64,000 bases of DNA. Origin: Phormidium ambiguum IAM M-71 (lineage in GTDB: Bacteria > Cyanobacteriota > Cyanobacteriia > Cyanobacteriales > Aerosakkonemataceae). The stretch is taken from positions 1-64,000 of the forward strand of contig NZ_MRCE01000018.1 in NCBI RefSeq assembly GCF_001904725.1. Reading direction: 5' to 3'. Below the pieces are notes generated by a model, which ran no database searches, was not told where the DNA came from, and saw nothing but the letters and a program-made list of their open reading frames with translations. The position numbers were made by a program, and so were the translations under genes. Below are positions 16,580 through 25,343 of the stretch, piece after piece. Within the stretch, counting starts at the first letter, position 1. Each line of letters starts with the position of its first letter.

Positions 16580-18460
16580 TTACGAATCTTGGTAATCTCT
16601 CAACAACTGGGGTATGTAATCATATCCATCTAACCCTATTTGGCGGAGAAATAGCGATCGATTTTTTTGCAATACATTTTGGAAAGCATCAGCACCAATT
16701 TGACCTTTAATAATTGTCAGCAAACCTGCTGATTGTCGCCATTGCGGAGAAGAAATACGCTCTAAAAGATACATTCCTATTGTACCAAAGTAAATCGCCT
16801 TTTCTATTTCTTGTAAACTGTAATTGGCTTCAGCCAAATAAGCTAAATTCAACCCTTGCAAATACAAATCTCCCGAAATAGCCGCCGCGTGATTCCCAGT
16901 TTCTAAATAAGAAATAGCAGCTTCAGGTTGAGATAAAACAATGTAGGCAATTCCCAAACTAGTACAACAAAAAGCTTTACTTTGTTGGATGGTATATCCA
17001 GCCAAATAACTATCACTTAATCTTTCCAATAACTCTAAACCTTGTTGTAAATAATTAATTGCTCCTTCATAAACTTCGGTGTTTAATCGATCTAATTCTT
17101 GGGCTTGAAAAACCTCACTGTATCCAAGATTAGCTAAAGCATTAGCTTCTCCTAAACGATCGCCACTTTGCCGACTTAAAATTAACGCCCTTTGACTATA
17201 ACTAATCGCTTCCGAGTAATTTTTTTGTGCTACATAAAGCCGACTAATATGATTAAAATTGGCAATTTCGCAAGCTCGATCTTCTGCCGATCGCGCAATT
17301 ACTAAAGCTTGTTCATGAAAAGAAATTGAACGATCGTACTGCCCGATCGCACCTAAAGAATACCCCAACAAAGTGAGAATTCTTGCTTTCTCTTGCGTTC
17401 CCTCAACCCTTCGTAAAGGTTCATCCAAATAACTGATTGCCGATCGCAAATAATCGCCACTAAAAGAAGCAAAAATCCCACCATACAAAGGAAAATAATT
17501 CTGTTGCGCGAAAGTTCTCAGAATTTGTAAAGTTACTTGGAAACAACCATTACTTAAAGTATTTCTGGCACTAAAACCGCTAGCTAACTGCGACCAAATT
17601 AACGCGAAAGTAATAAAGGTAGAAATCGAAAGCTTTGCACCGAATTTAGCATCATAAACCAGCTTATCAAACCAATTAACCAACCCTCTTTGCAAACATT
17701 GTAAAATTACCGACAACTCCACAAAAGCCGAAACTTCTACAGTTTGTTGAAACACAAATTCGGTGACAGACTGATTTAATGCTAAACTTTGAAATACCGC
17801 TTTCGGAAATGGATTATCGACTAAAGATGCCCACAAACTCCAAGGACCACTTTCCCCAGGCACACCTTCAAAACCTAATTTCCCCCGGCTTTGATCGTAA
17901 ATCCAGCTAACTAAATGCTCTTGTAACTTACCCCAAGATTTTAAACCCTCAGTCAAGCCTAAAGCTAATTCTTGAAGTTGTGCATTCGTTTCAGAATCAG
18001 AAGAGTTTTGCGCTTGTTTTTGCAGAGAAGTTGCTAATTGCTGTATTTGGTCTAAATTTAAAGGTTGGGCTTGATTTGGATCGATCGCTTGCAACAAAGC
18101 AATTAATCGATTATCAGCTTCCGTATTCACAATAGCACTCGTAGCCGTAGCGATCACCGAAGCCACCAAATTTTCTTGATGATACCGCTGCCATTCTCCT
18201 TCAATTGTTTGCAGTGCCCGCAAAATGCGAGTCGCTTTTGCTTGCTTCAGTTCATCGGCAGGATTATCAATTTCCGATTGTGTAACGTTAACACGATCGC
18301 TCAAACATTGCTCAAAAATTTCTCCCGTTCCCGCATTAATACCACGCAGCAACATCTGATAAACTTGCTGTTTCGAGCGAATTTTTCCCTTCAAGGTAGT
18401 TTGGACAATCTCATCAATTAAAGCAAAATAGCGATCGCGCAGAGAAAGAGAATCGGACAT
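16580..18460 (-). CDS. Tetratricopeptide-repeat protein
   Basis: 626 aa from the ATG at 18460 (an in-frame TTG four codons upstream is less likely). Residues 1-340 are helical and of no family I can name; two stretches are fairly hydrophobic but not clearly transmembrane. Residues about 365-580 contain TPR-like repeats of the Rapsyn/LGN spacing (YDRSISFHEQALVIARSAED, YSEAISYSQRALILSRQSGD, AINYLQQGLELLERLSDS), typical of cyanobacterial signalling or scaffold proteins. It is the first gene of a three-gene minus-strand cluster with the TPR-GT-FkbM and cysteine hydrolase genes (15-bp gap). The function is unknown. Confidence 0.75.
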   Translation of the reverse strand: MSDSLSLRDRYFALIDEIVQTTLKGKIRSKQQVYQMLLRGINAGTGEIFEQCLSDRVNVTQSEIDNPADELKQAKATRILRALQTIEGEWQRYHQENLVASVIATATSAIVNTEADNRLIALLQAIDPNQAQPLNLDQIQQLATSLQKQAQNSSDSETNAQLQELALGLTEGLKSWGKLQEHLVSWIYDQSRGKLGFEGVPGESGPWSLWASLVDNPFPKAVFQSLALNQSVTEFVFQQTVEVSAFVELSVILQCLQRGLVNWFDKLVYDAKFGAKLSISTFITFALIWSQLASGFSARNTLSNGCFQVTLQILRTFAQQNYFPLYGGIFASFSGDYLRSAISYLDEPLRRVEGTQEKARILTLLGYSLGAIGQYDRSISFHEQALVIARSAEDRACEIANFNHISRLYVAQKNYSEAISYSQRALILSRQSGDRLGEANALANLGYSEVFQAQELDRLNTEVYEGAINYLQQGLELLERLSDSYLAGYTIQQSKAFCCTSLGIAYIVLSQPEAAISYLETGNHAAAISGDLYLQGLNLAYLAEANYSLQEIEKAIYFGTIGMYLLERISSPQWRQSAGLLTIIKGQIGADAFQNVLQKNRSLFLRQIGLDGYDYIPQLLRDYQDS

Positions 18461-18575
18461 AAGCTTGTGCAATCGGTGTATTGTTTTAAGATAGCTCGAA
18501 AACCATAAATTCTGGCAGCACTAGCCCAGCAATTTCCAAATAAGTTCATCACATTGACGTACCACCGTCACAATT

Positions 18576-18604
18576 TTGACAACTCAATCAGTCAATATAA
18601 AAAT
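18576..18604 (+). promoter_or_regulatory. Putative promoter of the Yfr1 candidate
   Basis: A perfect -35 hexamer TTGACA (18576-18581) is followed after 17 bp by AAAAAT (18599-18604), a moderate -10; TATAAA at 18596-18601 is an alternative with a 14-bp spacer. Transcription would start near 18608-18612, just before the conserved small-RNA motif. Confidence 0.5.
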
Positions 18605-18607
18605 AGT

Positions 18608-18674
18608 TTCGTATTGCTCCTCACACACACACTAACAGTAAAAAGCCTGGAAGTCATGCCTCCAGGCTCTTTTA
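18608..18674 (+). ncRNA. yfr1: Candidate Yfr1 small regulatory RNA
   Basis: The stretch contains CTCCTCACAC (18617-18626), the core of the ultraconserved unpaired motif of cyanobacterial Yfr1 (ACUCCUCACAC; here the preceding base is G). A Rho-independent terminator follows: AGCCTGGA (18644-18651), 9-nt loop, TCCAGGCT (18661-18668), then CTTTTATT. A TTGACA promoter element precedes it. The predicted length of about 65 nt is in the range known for Yfr1. Yfr1 pairs through the CUCC element with mRNAs including outer-membrane protein mRNAs in Prochlorococcus and affects stress growth. Differences: the usual 5' stem-loop is weak here (AATA-GTTTCG-TATT only), and the locus is not the common guaB-trxA one. 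The hairpin can also end the minus-strand gene at 18761. Confidence 0.7.
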
Positions 18675-18690
18675 TTGTGAGATTAATCCT

Positions 18691-18752
18691 CTGTAAAATT
18701 GTGCTTAATCATAGCCCCTCCCCGTTTACGGGGAGGGGTTTGGGGTGGGGTT
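18691..18752 (+). repeat. Interspersed repeat A, copy 2
   Basis: A 62-bp unit starting CTGTAAAATTGTGCTTAATC, with a GC palindrome CCCCTCCCCG-TTTA-CGGGGAGGGG and a G/T-rich tail. It is nearly identical to 36035-36096, differing mainly in the loop and in one short stretch. It is a noncoding repeat between the Yfr1 candidate and the convergent gene at 18761. Confidence 0.85.
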
Positions 18753-18760
18753 CAGATCGA

Positions 18761-19168
18761 CTAAATAGCCAACATTTTTGTCACTTCTGCACTCATAAAA
18801 GCAATATCAGGATCGCGTTGAATAGCTCGGAAATACTGCTTTTCTAACCGAGTTCCCTCAGCACAAGGTTGGATTAAAACTCGTGCTTGTTCCAAAAGTT
18901 GCTCAGCTTCATTCAAAGTCACAGGTTCCTTGGAAGCTAAAAATTCATCAATCTGAACGATAAATTGAGAGATAGGACGCAACCAGCTAAACCATTCATC
19001 ACTAATCACTAATTGAAAAAAGTCATTGTTTGACTTGATGCGTCCGTGGAACTGTTCATATTCAACTCTTTCAGAATCGAGTAATGCTTTGTGAAGACGC
19101 AACAGAGTTTGTCGTAAATCACGCAGGCGTTGCAGTCTTGAATTTAATAAAGGATCGGTTGAAGTCAT
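18761..19168 (-). CDS. Hypothetical helical protein
   Basis: A 135-aa protein with no signal peptide or membrane segment, predicted mostly alpha-helical, with charged helices (LNSRLQRLRDLRQTLLRLHK near the N-terminus; SDEWFSWLRPISQFIVQIDEFLASKEPVTLNEAEQLLEQAR in the middle, given here as a region rather than a motif). I do not recognise the family. Many bacteria have similar small soluble proteins with a central FSWLRP-like segment, but I cannot give a function. It stands alone on the minus strand; the hairpin at 18644-18668 reads as AGCCTGGA...TCCAGGCT plus TTTTTA on its strand and probably ends its transcript. Confidence 0.65.
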   Translation of the reverse strand: MTSTDPLLNSRLQRLRDLRQTLLRLHKALLDSERVEYEQFHGRIKSNNDFFQLVISDEWFSWLRPISQFIVQIDEFLASKEPVTLNEAEQLLEQARVLIQPCAEGTRLEKQYFRAIQRDPDIAFMSAEVTKMLAI

Positions 19169-19363
19169 TTAGTAGCGAACTAAGTAAATACTTTTCTCAT
19201 CTTGACACATTGCCAATCTAGAGTAGAGTAAATTAAATTCACCAAAAATAAAATATTTGGCTACCATAAATTTTAGTCTTTAGTTAAGATTTGAGTTTTT
19301 ACGGATTACACATCAGTGACAATTAATACAAAATAGTATTTATCAAACAATAAACTCATCTAT

Positions 19364-21814
19364 ATGTCTTCAGCACAAAAGAACCTTTACACTCCAGCAT
19401 GGTTAATATTGGCTATAGGTACTATCCTATCAATTATTGCTACCCTCAATGTAGCTAAATGGGAAAAAGAAAGCCATCGTGCCGAATTTAAAAACCAAGC
19501 AGATAAGTTAGCTACTGCTCTGCAAGAAAGTGTTAATACTAACTTAGGGATTCTCCGTGCTACTAATAGCTTTTATGCTGCGTCACAAAAAGTCGATCGC
19601 AAAGAATTTTCCACCTTTATTCAAGATTTTATGACTAGATATCCGGGTATTTTAGCATTCAGTTGGTCTAGTCGAGTGTCAGCCGCAGAGCGCCAAAAGT
19701 ACGAGCAAGCAGTTCAAGCCGAAGGTTTTCCTAATTTTGAAATTTTAGAACGGGGAACCCAAGGTAAAATGCTGAGAGCCGGAGAACGCCCTGAATATTT
19801 TCCCGTAACTTATATAGAAGCGAAACAAAGCCAAACTGGAGCTTTAGGCTATGATTTAAATTCGGAATATTCCCGTCGTATCCCATTAGAAAAAGCTAGA
19901 GATACAGGGAAAATGGCAGCTACAGAACGCATCAAAATCTTTACGACTAAACAACTGGGATTTTTAACTTTTCAACCTATTTATCGCCATGATGCAAATT
20001 TGAAGACTGTGGAATCTCGCCGGGAGAATTTTCAAGGAGTTACAACAGCAGTTTTTCAAATTTCTGATATTGTCAAAGCTGCTTTAGTAGGGTTGCAGTT
20101 GCAACATATTGATTTTTATTTATTAGATGATTCTGCTCCCCAGGAAGAGCGTTTTTTGTCTTTTTATCAATCTCGAAAAAACTTAGTTATAGCTGATATT
20201 AATCGCAAATTTTCTGAGCCAATTAATACTGGATCTTTTTGTTACTACAATTTTTGTAAACGAAGTCTTCAAGTTGCCGATCGCCAATGGACGCTTTTCT
20301 TAATTCCCAAAGCTCAATATATAGGCATTCAATCTTTTTGGAGAGCCGGAATAACGCTGTTTAGTGGGTTGTTTTTAACTGGATTTGTTACTGCTTATTT
20401 ACTAAGTTCATTACGTCATACTTCGCAAGTAGAAAATTTGGTTTTTGAACGTACAATTCAAGCAAAACAATTACGAGAAACTTTACAGACTTTACAACAA
20501 AATATGGAAATGCTGGATTTAGCTAATGATAGCATTATTATTCGTGATTTAGATAACAAAATTAATTATTGGAATCAAGGTTCAGAAAGGTTATATGGGT
20601 GGAAAAAATCAGAAGCTGTTGGTCAATATACACATATTTTATTAAAAACTGAATTTCCTAAATCTCGTGAAGAAGTTTTTAATGAATTTTTAGCCAAAGG
20701 TTATTGGGAAGGTGAGTTAATTCATACTAAGCGAGATGGGACAAAAATTACGGTAGAAAGTCGTTGGACTTTACAAAGAGACGATCGAGGAAATGCGATC
20801 GCTATGCTAGAAATTAATAATGATATTACTCAGCGCAAACAAGCCGAAGCAGCCATCCATCAACTCGCCGAAAGAGAACGAGAAAAAGCTAATCAACTAA
20901 AGCAAACATTAGAAGAATTACAAAGAACTCAAACCCAACTTATTCAAACCGAAAAAATGTCTAGCTTAGGTCAACTAGTCGCCGGAGTTGCCCATGAAAT
21001 CAATAATCCAGTAAACTTTATTTATGGCAATTTATCCCACACCAACGATTACATTCAAGAATTAATAGAATTATTACGTCTCTATAAAAATAATTATCCC
21101 AATCCAGTAACAGAAATTAAAGAATACTATGAGAATAGTGAAATTGAGTTTTTAATTGAAGACTTACCAAAAGTTTTATCTTCTATGAAAATCGGTACAG
21201 AAAGAATCAGGCAAATTGTTTTGAGTCTCCGCAATTTTTCTCGCTTCGATCAAGCAGATATGAAATCAGTAGATATCCATGAAGGCATTGATAATACCTT
21301 ATTAATTTTACAAAATAGATTGAAAGCTAAACCCAATCATCCACCTATTGAAGTAATTAAAGAATATGGCAAATTACCTAAAATTGAATGCTACGCCGGA
21401 CAACTGAATCAAGTATTTATGAATATTATTTCTAATGCGATCGATGCCTTAGATAATCATAACGAACAGCGTTCTAAGCAAGAAATTGCAAATAATCCCA
21501 GCATTATTAAAATTGCTACCGCAGTTATTGGAGAAGGAACCGCAGAAAATCCGCAACGAGTTTTAATCAAAATAGCCGATAATGGCCCAGGGATAAATCC
21601 CGACACAAAAAAGCGACTATTCGATCCATTTTTTACCACAAAACCAGTAGGTAAAGGAACTGGTTTAGGTTTATCTATTAGTTACCAAATAGTCGTAGAA
21701 AAGCATGGTGGTGTACTCAATTGTGAATCAGAATTAGGCAAAGGTACAGAATTTTATATTGAAATTCCAATGACTCAGCAACAAAAAACCGCTATAAAAG
21801 AATTAAGTATATAA
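19364..21814 (+). CDS. CHASE-PAS sensor histidine kinase
   Basis: 816 aa. Membrane helices at about 11-29 and 325-348 enclose an extracytoplasmic CHASE domain (about 75-290, with LAFSWSSRVSAAER and ALGYDLNSEYSRRIPLEKARDTG, a typical CHASE region). Then a coiled coil, a PAS domain with PAC (about 380-495, NDITQRKQAEAAI), a second coiled coil, HisKA with the phospho-acceptor His544 (GVAHEINNPVNF), and HATPase_c (N-box NIISNAIDAL, G1 DNGPGI, G2 GTGLGLSI). It is membrane-bound and expected to autophosphorylate in response to a small extracellular ligand. No response regulator is adjacent, so the partner is elsewhere. Confidence 0.94.
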   Translation: MSSAQKNLYTPAWLILAIGTILSIIATLNVAKWEKESHRAEFKNQADKLATALQESVNTNLGILRATNSFYAASQKVDRKEFSTFIQDFMTRYPGILAFSWSSRVSAAERQKYEQAVQAEGFPNFEILERGTQGKMLRAGERPEYFPVTYIEAKQSQTGALGYDLNSEYSRRIPLEKARDTGKMAATERIKIFTTKQLGFLTFQPIYRHDANLKTVESRRENFQGVTTAVFQISDIVKAALVGLQLQHIDFYLLDDSAPQEERFLSFYQSRKNLVIADINRKFSEPINTGSFCYYNFCKRSLQVADRQWTLFLIPKAQYIGIQSFWRAGITLFSGLFLTGFVTAYLLSSLRHTSQVENLVFERTIQAKQLRETLQTLQQNMEMLDLANDSIIIRDLDNKINYWNQGSERLYGWKKSEAVGQYTHILLKTEFPKSREEVFNEFLAKGYWEGELIHTKRDGTKITVESRWTLQRDDRGNAIAMLEINNDITQRKQAEAAIHQLAEREREKANQLKQTLEELQRTQTQLIQTEKMSSLGQLVAGVAHEINNPVNFIYGNLSHTNDYIQELIELLRLYKNNYPNPVTEIKEYYENSEIEFLIEDLPKVLSSMKIGTERIRQIVLSLRNFSRFDQADMKSVDIHEGIDNTLLILQNRLKAKPNHPPIEVIKEYGKLPKIECYAGQLNQVFMNIISNAIDALDNHNEQRSKQEIANNPSIIKIATAVIGEGTAENPQRVLIKIADNGPGINPDTKKRLFDPFFTTKPVGKGTGLGLSISYQIVVEKHGGVLNCESELGKGTEFYIEIPMTQQQKTAIKELSI

Positions 21815-21969
21815 CAATACTTCTACTAAAGTGACATACCCATCACAAAAATTTTGTAGCTTTACTAACTAAAAATTATTTAGCTGGGAGATCCTGAAAT
21901 ATCAAGTAAATGTAGTAAATTGAAGTGAGTCGATAAATAAATTAAAAACCTTTTTTAACCTAGAATTTT

Positions 21970-22809
21970 ATGTTTGGAGTAGCAGTTAATTACTTTGGGA
22001 TGAAAAATTATCCACTTTCAGTGAAAGAGTCAGCTAAATTTGCCATATCACTTCTAAAAAATTGCCCAGAAGTGACAACAATTATATTAGTTGATGGTTC
22101 AGCCACAGCTGATGACGAGTTGCGAAACTATTGCCAGTCTATAGATACTAATTACCTGCATGAGGGAAGGGTTTTATCTTTTGCAGAAGCCTATAACTTG
22201 GGTATCAGTAAATTGACAGAATCCTGGGTAGTAACAATGGCATCTGATATATACGTATATCCAGGTACTTTTACTACTTTCTGGAAATTTATAGAAACGC
22301 ACAAAGATAAAGCGATCGGATGTCTCATTCCCTATTTATCCCGCTGTGATTTTCCGCTACAACGTGCTGCCGCTCACTCTAAAAAGCATTCTTGTTACTC
22401 ACCAATCATGACCCTAAATTTAAATGTTTTTCCAAAAGATGTATATGAAAAAATTGGCGGGATATCCACCACTTATACTGGAAATTTTAACGATATCGAT
22501 CTGTCAGTTAAGCTGCAAAAAAATGGGTTAAATATTTTCTTAGTTAATAACTATGTTCAGCATTATGGTAGGCTGACACTCAGATATGGTACTAACGTAG
22601 ATGGTCGTGCTGATTGGAAAAATTTCTATGCTGATTATCCAGATCTCAAAGGTAATAGCGAACTTTGGAGTTTGAGATTGGATAAATTTTTGCGTAATCC
22701 ATTGTTAAAGTTAGTATTCCGTATCGCTATGAAAGTGAAAAATGAGAAGTTAAAACATAAATTGCATAAGTTGGTATATGCTATGATTCCTGTTATGCAA
22801 AAAGTTTAA
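21970..22809 (+). CDS. Family 2-like glycosyltransferase
   Basis: 279 aa, a GT-A fold sugar transferase by appearance. N-terminal beta-alpha units (TTIILVDGSATADDELRNYC) resemble the GT2 nucleotide-binding start, followed by FAEAYNLGI and the SDIYVYPG stretch (about residues 93-100), which stands where the DxD metal motif normally is (here S-D-I). The late acceptor region GNFNDIDLSVKLQKNGL (about 174-190) matches the GT2 ED-like motif. The C-terminus is basic and helical. It probably transfers a sugar to a cell-surface glycan; donor and acceptor are unknown. It lies 155 bp after the histidine kinase and has no glycan-gene neighbours. Confidence 0.8.
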   Translation: MFGVAVNYFGMKNYPLSVKESAKFAISLLKNCPEVTTIILVDGSATADDELRNYCQSIDTNYLHEGRVLSFAEAYNLGISKLTESWVVTMASDIYVYPGTFTTFWKFIETHKDKAIGCLIPYLSRCDFPLQRAAAHSKKHSCYSPIMTLNLNVFPKDVYEKIGGISTTYTGNFNDIDLSVKLQKNGLNIFLVNNYVQHYGRLTLRYGTNVDGRADWKNFYADYPDLKGNSELWSLRLDKFLRNPLLKLVFRIAMKVKNEKLKHKLHKLVYAMIPVMQKV

Positions 22810-23133
22810 AGCCGACTAGGACTTTTCCTAATTTTTTGTATCAAACTAGAATAATTTCACTTTCACTAAAGCTTCGCTTTGTCTCCCCTCGCTGTCTAAG
22901 ACAAAGTTATTTCTATAGTTATTCTACAGTTAAATTTAAGAGTAAATCACTCTCTATCCTGTAACCAGTAACCATTCCATGCCATTGAGACTCAAATCAC
23001 AACCATAAACGCTTACTGTCACCCTGTATAAGAGGAAAACCGCTCATTATATTCACATAGTCTAGAGCGATCGCACTAACATTATCCAAATCGCCCTAGC
23101 ACCTGTCGTGTCTCGTCAGTGGAAAACTCGATC
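22810..23133. other. 324-bp intergenic region
   Basis: No gene seen. An 8-bp inverted repeat CTTTGTCT (22877-22884) / AGACAAAG (22899-22906) with a 14-nt loop lies after the glycosyltransferase; there is no T-tract. The rest should carry the promoter of the HD-domain gene, but no clear elements are visible. Confidence 0.35.
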
Positions 23134-23985
23134 ATGTTTGATGCTACTCAATTAATTATCGATCGCTTCGTCCAAGAACTACGCGAAGGATATCGGCGCA
23201 CCTACGGAGGCTGGAAAACAGACTACGCTGACATCATTGCTTGGGCGGGAAATATGGCATTAGAAAATATTGCCAATAGTGATGCCCTTTACCACAACGT
23301 CGAACACACTATTTTAGTTACATTAGTAGGACAAGAAATCATGCGGGGTAAACACATCCGCGAAGGTGGAATATCCTGCGAAGATTGGCTACATGGCATT
23401 ATTTCTTTGTTGTGTCATGACATCGGTTACGTTAAAGGTGTTTGTCGTCAAGATAGACCTTTAGAAAACCTATACGCCACCGGAATTAATGGCGAAATGG
23501 TCAGACTAAATCCTGGTTCTTCTGATGCTAGTTTAGCTCCTTATCATGTAGACCGAGGTAAACAATTTATTCAAGAACGTTTTGGTTATCACAAATTAAT
23601 TGATGCTCCAACCATACAACGGAATATGGAATTAACTCGGTTCCCAGTACCCAACGATGAAGACCATCAAGACACAGGAAATTGTCCAGGTTTAGTTCGC
23701 GCTGCCGATTTAATTGGTCAATTAAGTGACCCCAGATACTTGAAAAAAATTGGCGCACTTTACTACGAATTTGAAGAAACAGGTGTAAACAAAAATCTTG
23801 GCTATCGCCATCCCGGAGATTTACGAAATAATTACGCCAAGTTCTACTGGAATGTAGTTTATCCCTATATCGATCCAGCACTAAGATATTTGGAATTAAC
23901 TCAGGAAGGCAAACAAATTTTAGCGAATCTTTACGCTAATGTCTTCGTGATTGAACATGAAATGCCTGCTGTTGAAGCTGCATAA
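23134..23985 (+). CDS. HD-domain metal-dependent phosphohydrolase
   Basis: 283 aa starting at ATG 23134; an in-frame GTG at 23119 is possible but less likely. HD-superfamily residues are visible: YHNVEHT (two His, about 56-62), the HD pair in LLCHDIGY (about 95-102), and a later Asp in RAADLIGQL (about 191-199). This is the cation-binding H...HD...D pattern of phosphohydrolases and cyclic-nucleotide phosphodiesterases. The spacing YHNxxHT...CHDIGY is like PDEase-type HD proteins, so cyclic-nucleotide hydrolysis is a reasonable guess only. Widely conserved in cyanobacteria as far as I recall. It stands alone. Confidence 0.8.
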   Translation: MFDATQLIIDRFVQELREGYRRTYGGWKTDYADIIAWAGNMALENIANSDALYHNVEHTILVTLVGQEIMRGKHIREGGISCEDWLHGIISLLCHDIGYVKGVCRQDRPLENLYATGINGEMVRLNPGSSDASLAPYHVDRGKQFIQERFGYHKLIDAPTIQRNMELTRFPVPNDEDHQDTGNCPGLVRAADLIGQLSDPRYLKKIGALYYEFEETGVNKNLGYRHPGDLRNNYAKFYWNVVYPYIDPALRYLELTQEGKQILANLYANVFVIEHEMPAVEAA

Positions 23986-24120
23986 TGTAAATCGATTAAT
24001 TACAACTGAGATGAGTTAATTTATTTAGTTTGGGTAGGTAATTTACTTAGCCTATAACAAGCTTTCTTGATGAAAAAATAGAAAGCTATCTCTACTCGAA
24101 ATCATTCGGAGTAAATCGCT

Positions 24121-25278
24121 ATGACTTTTAAAATTCTCTGCTTAGATGGCGGGGGAATGCGGGGCATTATTTCGGCTCGGATTCTTCAAGAAGTAGAAAA
24201 AGAAATCAAGGAGAGAAAAGGTTTAGCTTTACACGAATATTTTGACATGATCGCGGGAACTTCCACCGGATCGATATTAACCGCAGGAATTGCCACCAAA
24301 AAAACTAGTCAGCAGTTAATCGATCTCTACAAAACCGAAGGAAAATATATTTTCCCTCCCAGAAAATTAGCTCCATTTTTACAAAAAATAGCCGATTTTT
24401 TTAGTTCTTCTAAATATAGCAATGAAGGATTAATTAATGTTTTGCAAAATCGGATAGGCAATATCCAAATCAGCCAAGTTAAACATCCAATTATTTTAAT
24501 TCTTGGTTATGATTTGCTATATCGGAATACAACTTTTTTTACTAATTTTCATCCCGATCAAGGATTGAAATGGTATGATGATACGCCTCTTTGGGAAATT
24601 TGTGTTAGTTCATCTTCAGCACCAACTTACTTTCCTCCCTATCTATTAAAAGTTTATAATCCAGAAAAATTTGGTGATTGGAATTTTCCCCATATTGATG
24701 GAGGTGTTGCTGCTAATAACCCATCTTTAGCAGCAATTAGTTTAGTTTTAAGAATTAGTCACAATCCCGATGTACCGCTAGAAATTAAACAAGAATATAA
24801 AGTAGATAATCTGGAATTAGAAGATATTTCTGTGCTTTCTATTAGTACGGGACGTGGTGGAGAACCATATCGTTATGAAGAAGCAAAAGAGTGGAAATCC
24901 CTAGATTGGGCGCAAAAAATTTCTGATGTATTTATGGAACCTACAGCAGAAATAGCCGCAACAATTTGTCGGCAACTTTTGGGAGGGTATGATTCCAAAC
25001 GTTATTTAAGACTTGAGTTTGAATTAAATGAAAGATTCAAAGCTAAAGAAAATGAAACTTATAAAGATACTCGTGAATTAGTGCCTAAAGAACAGAGAAT
25101 TAATCGGTTTACACAAAAGAAACTTAGTGAAGCGATCGATGATTCTAGCGAACAATATATACAAGATGCCCTAGAAGCAGCAACAGCTTTTGTAGAAACA
25201 GGTTGTACTTATTATAATAGAGCCCTTTGTGGGCCTTTGGTGAAAAATGCGATCGCAGATTTCCTCACCAACAATTAA
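24121..25278 (+). CDS. Patatin-like phospholipase
   Basis: 385-aa soluble acyl hydrolase of the patatin/cPLA2 fold. The oxyanion loop is LDGGGMRG (8-15), the nucleophile elbow GTSTG (Ser48), and the catalytic Asp is in HIDGGVAANNP (Asp193), so the Ser-Asp dyad is complete. It probably cleaves membrane glycerolipids. No signal peptide is seen. Patatins can be effectors in anti-phage systems (for example CapV in CBASS), but no nucleotidyltransferase or accessory gene is adjacent, so a housekeeping lipase role is the simpler reading. It is convergent with moeA across an interspersed palindromic repeat. Confidence 0.93.
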   Translation: MTFKILCLDGGGMRGIISARILQEVEKEIKERKGLALHEYFDMIAGTSTGSILTAGIATKKTSQQLIDLYKTEGKYIFPPRKLAPFLQKIADFFSSSKYSNEGLINVLQNRIGNIQISQVKHPIILILGYDLLYRNTTFFTNFHPDQGLKWYDDTPLWEICVSSSSAPTYFPPYLLKVYNPEKFGDWNFPHIDGGVAANNPSLAAISLVLRISHNPDVPLEIKQEYKVDNLELEDISVLSISTGRGGEPYRYEEAKEWKSLDWAQKISDVFMEPTAEIAATICRQLLGGYDSKRYLRLEFELNERFKAKENETYKDTRELVPKEQRINRFTQKKLSEAIDDSSEQYIQDALEAATAFVETGCTYYNRALCGPLVKNAIADFLTNN

Positions 25279-25280
25279 TC

Positions 25281-25343
25281 CGTTTGCAAGTCCGCGTAGG
25301 CGGACTTAGTTTGTGTAGCTGGGGTTTCAACCGCCAAATTTTT
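25281..25343 (-). repeat. Interspersed repeat B, copy 1
   Basis: The palindrome AAGTCCGC-GTAGG-CGGACTT is followed by AGTTTGTGTAGCTGGGGTTT and CAACCGCC. Its reverse complement matches 36134-36199 over about 65 bp (AATTGGGCGGTT..., ACTACACAAAC, AAGTCCGCCTACGCGGACT). It fills the patatin-moeA convergent gap and abuts the moeA stop codon; the hairpin could serve as a bidirectional terminator. Confidence 0.8.

Noticed and set aside
24121-25278. Patatin as a CBASS-type anti-phage effector
   Set aside because: No cyclic-nucleotide synthase or accessory gene is adjacent.
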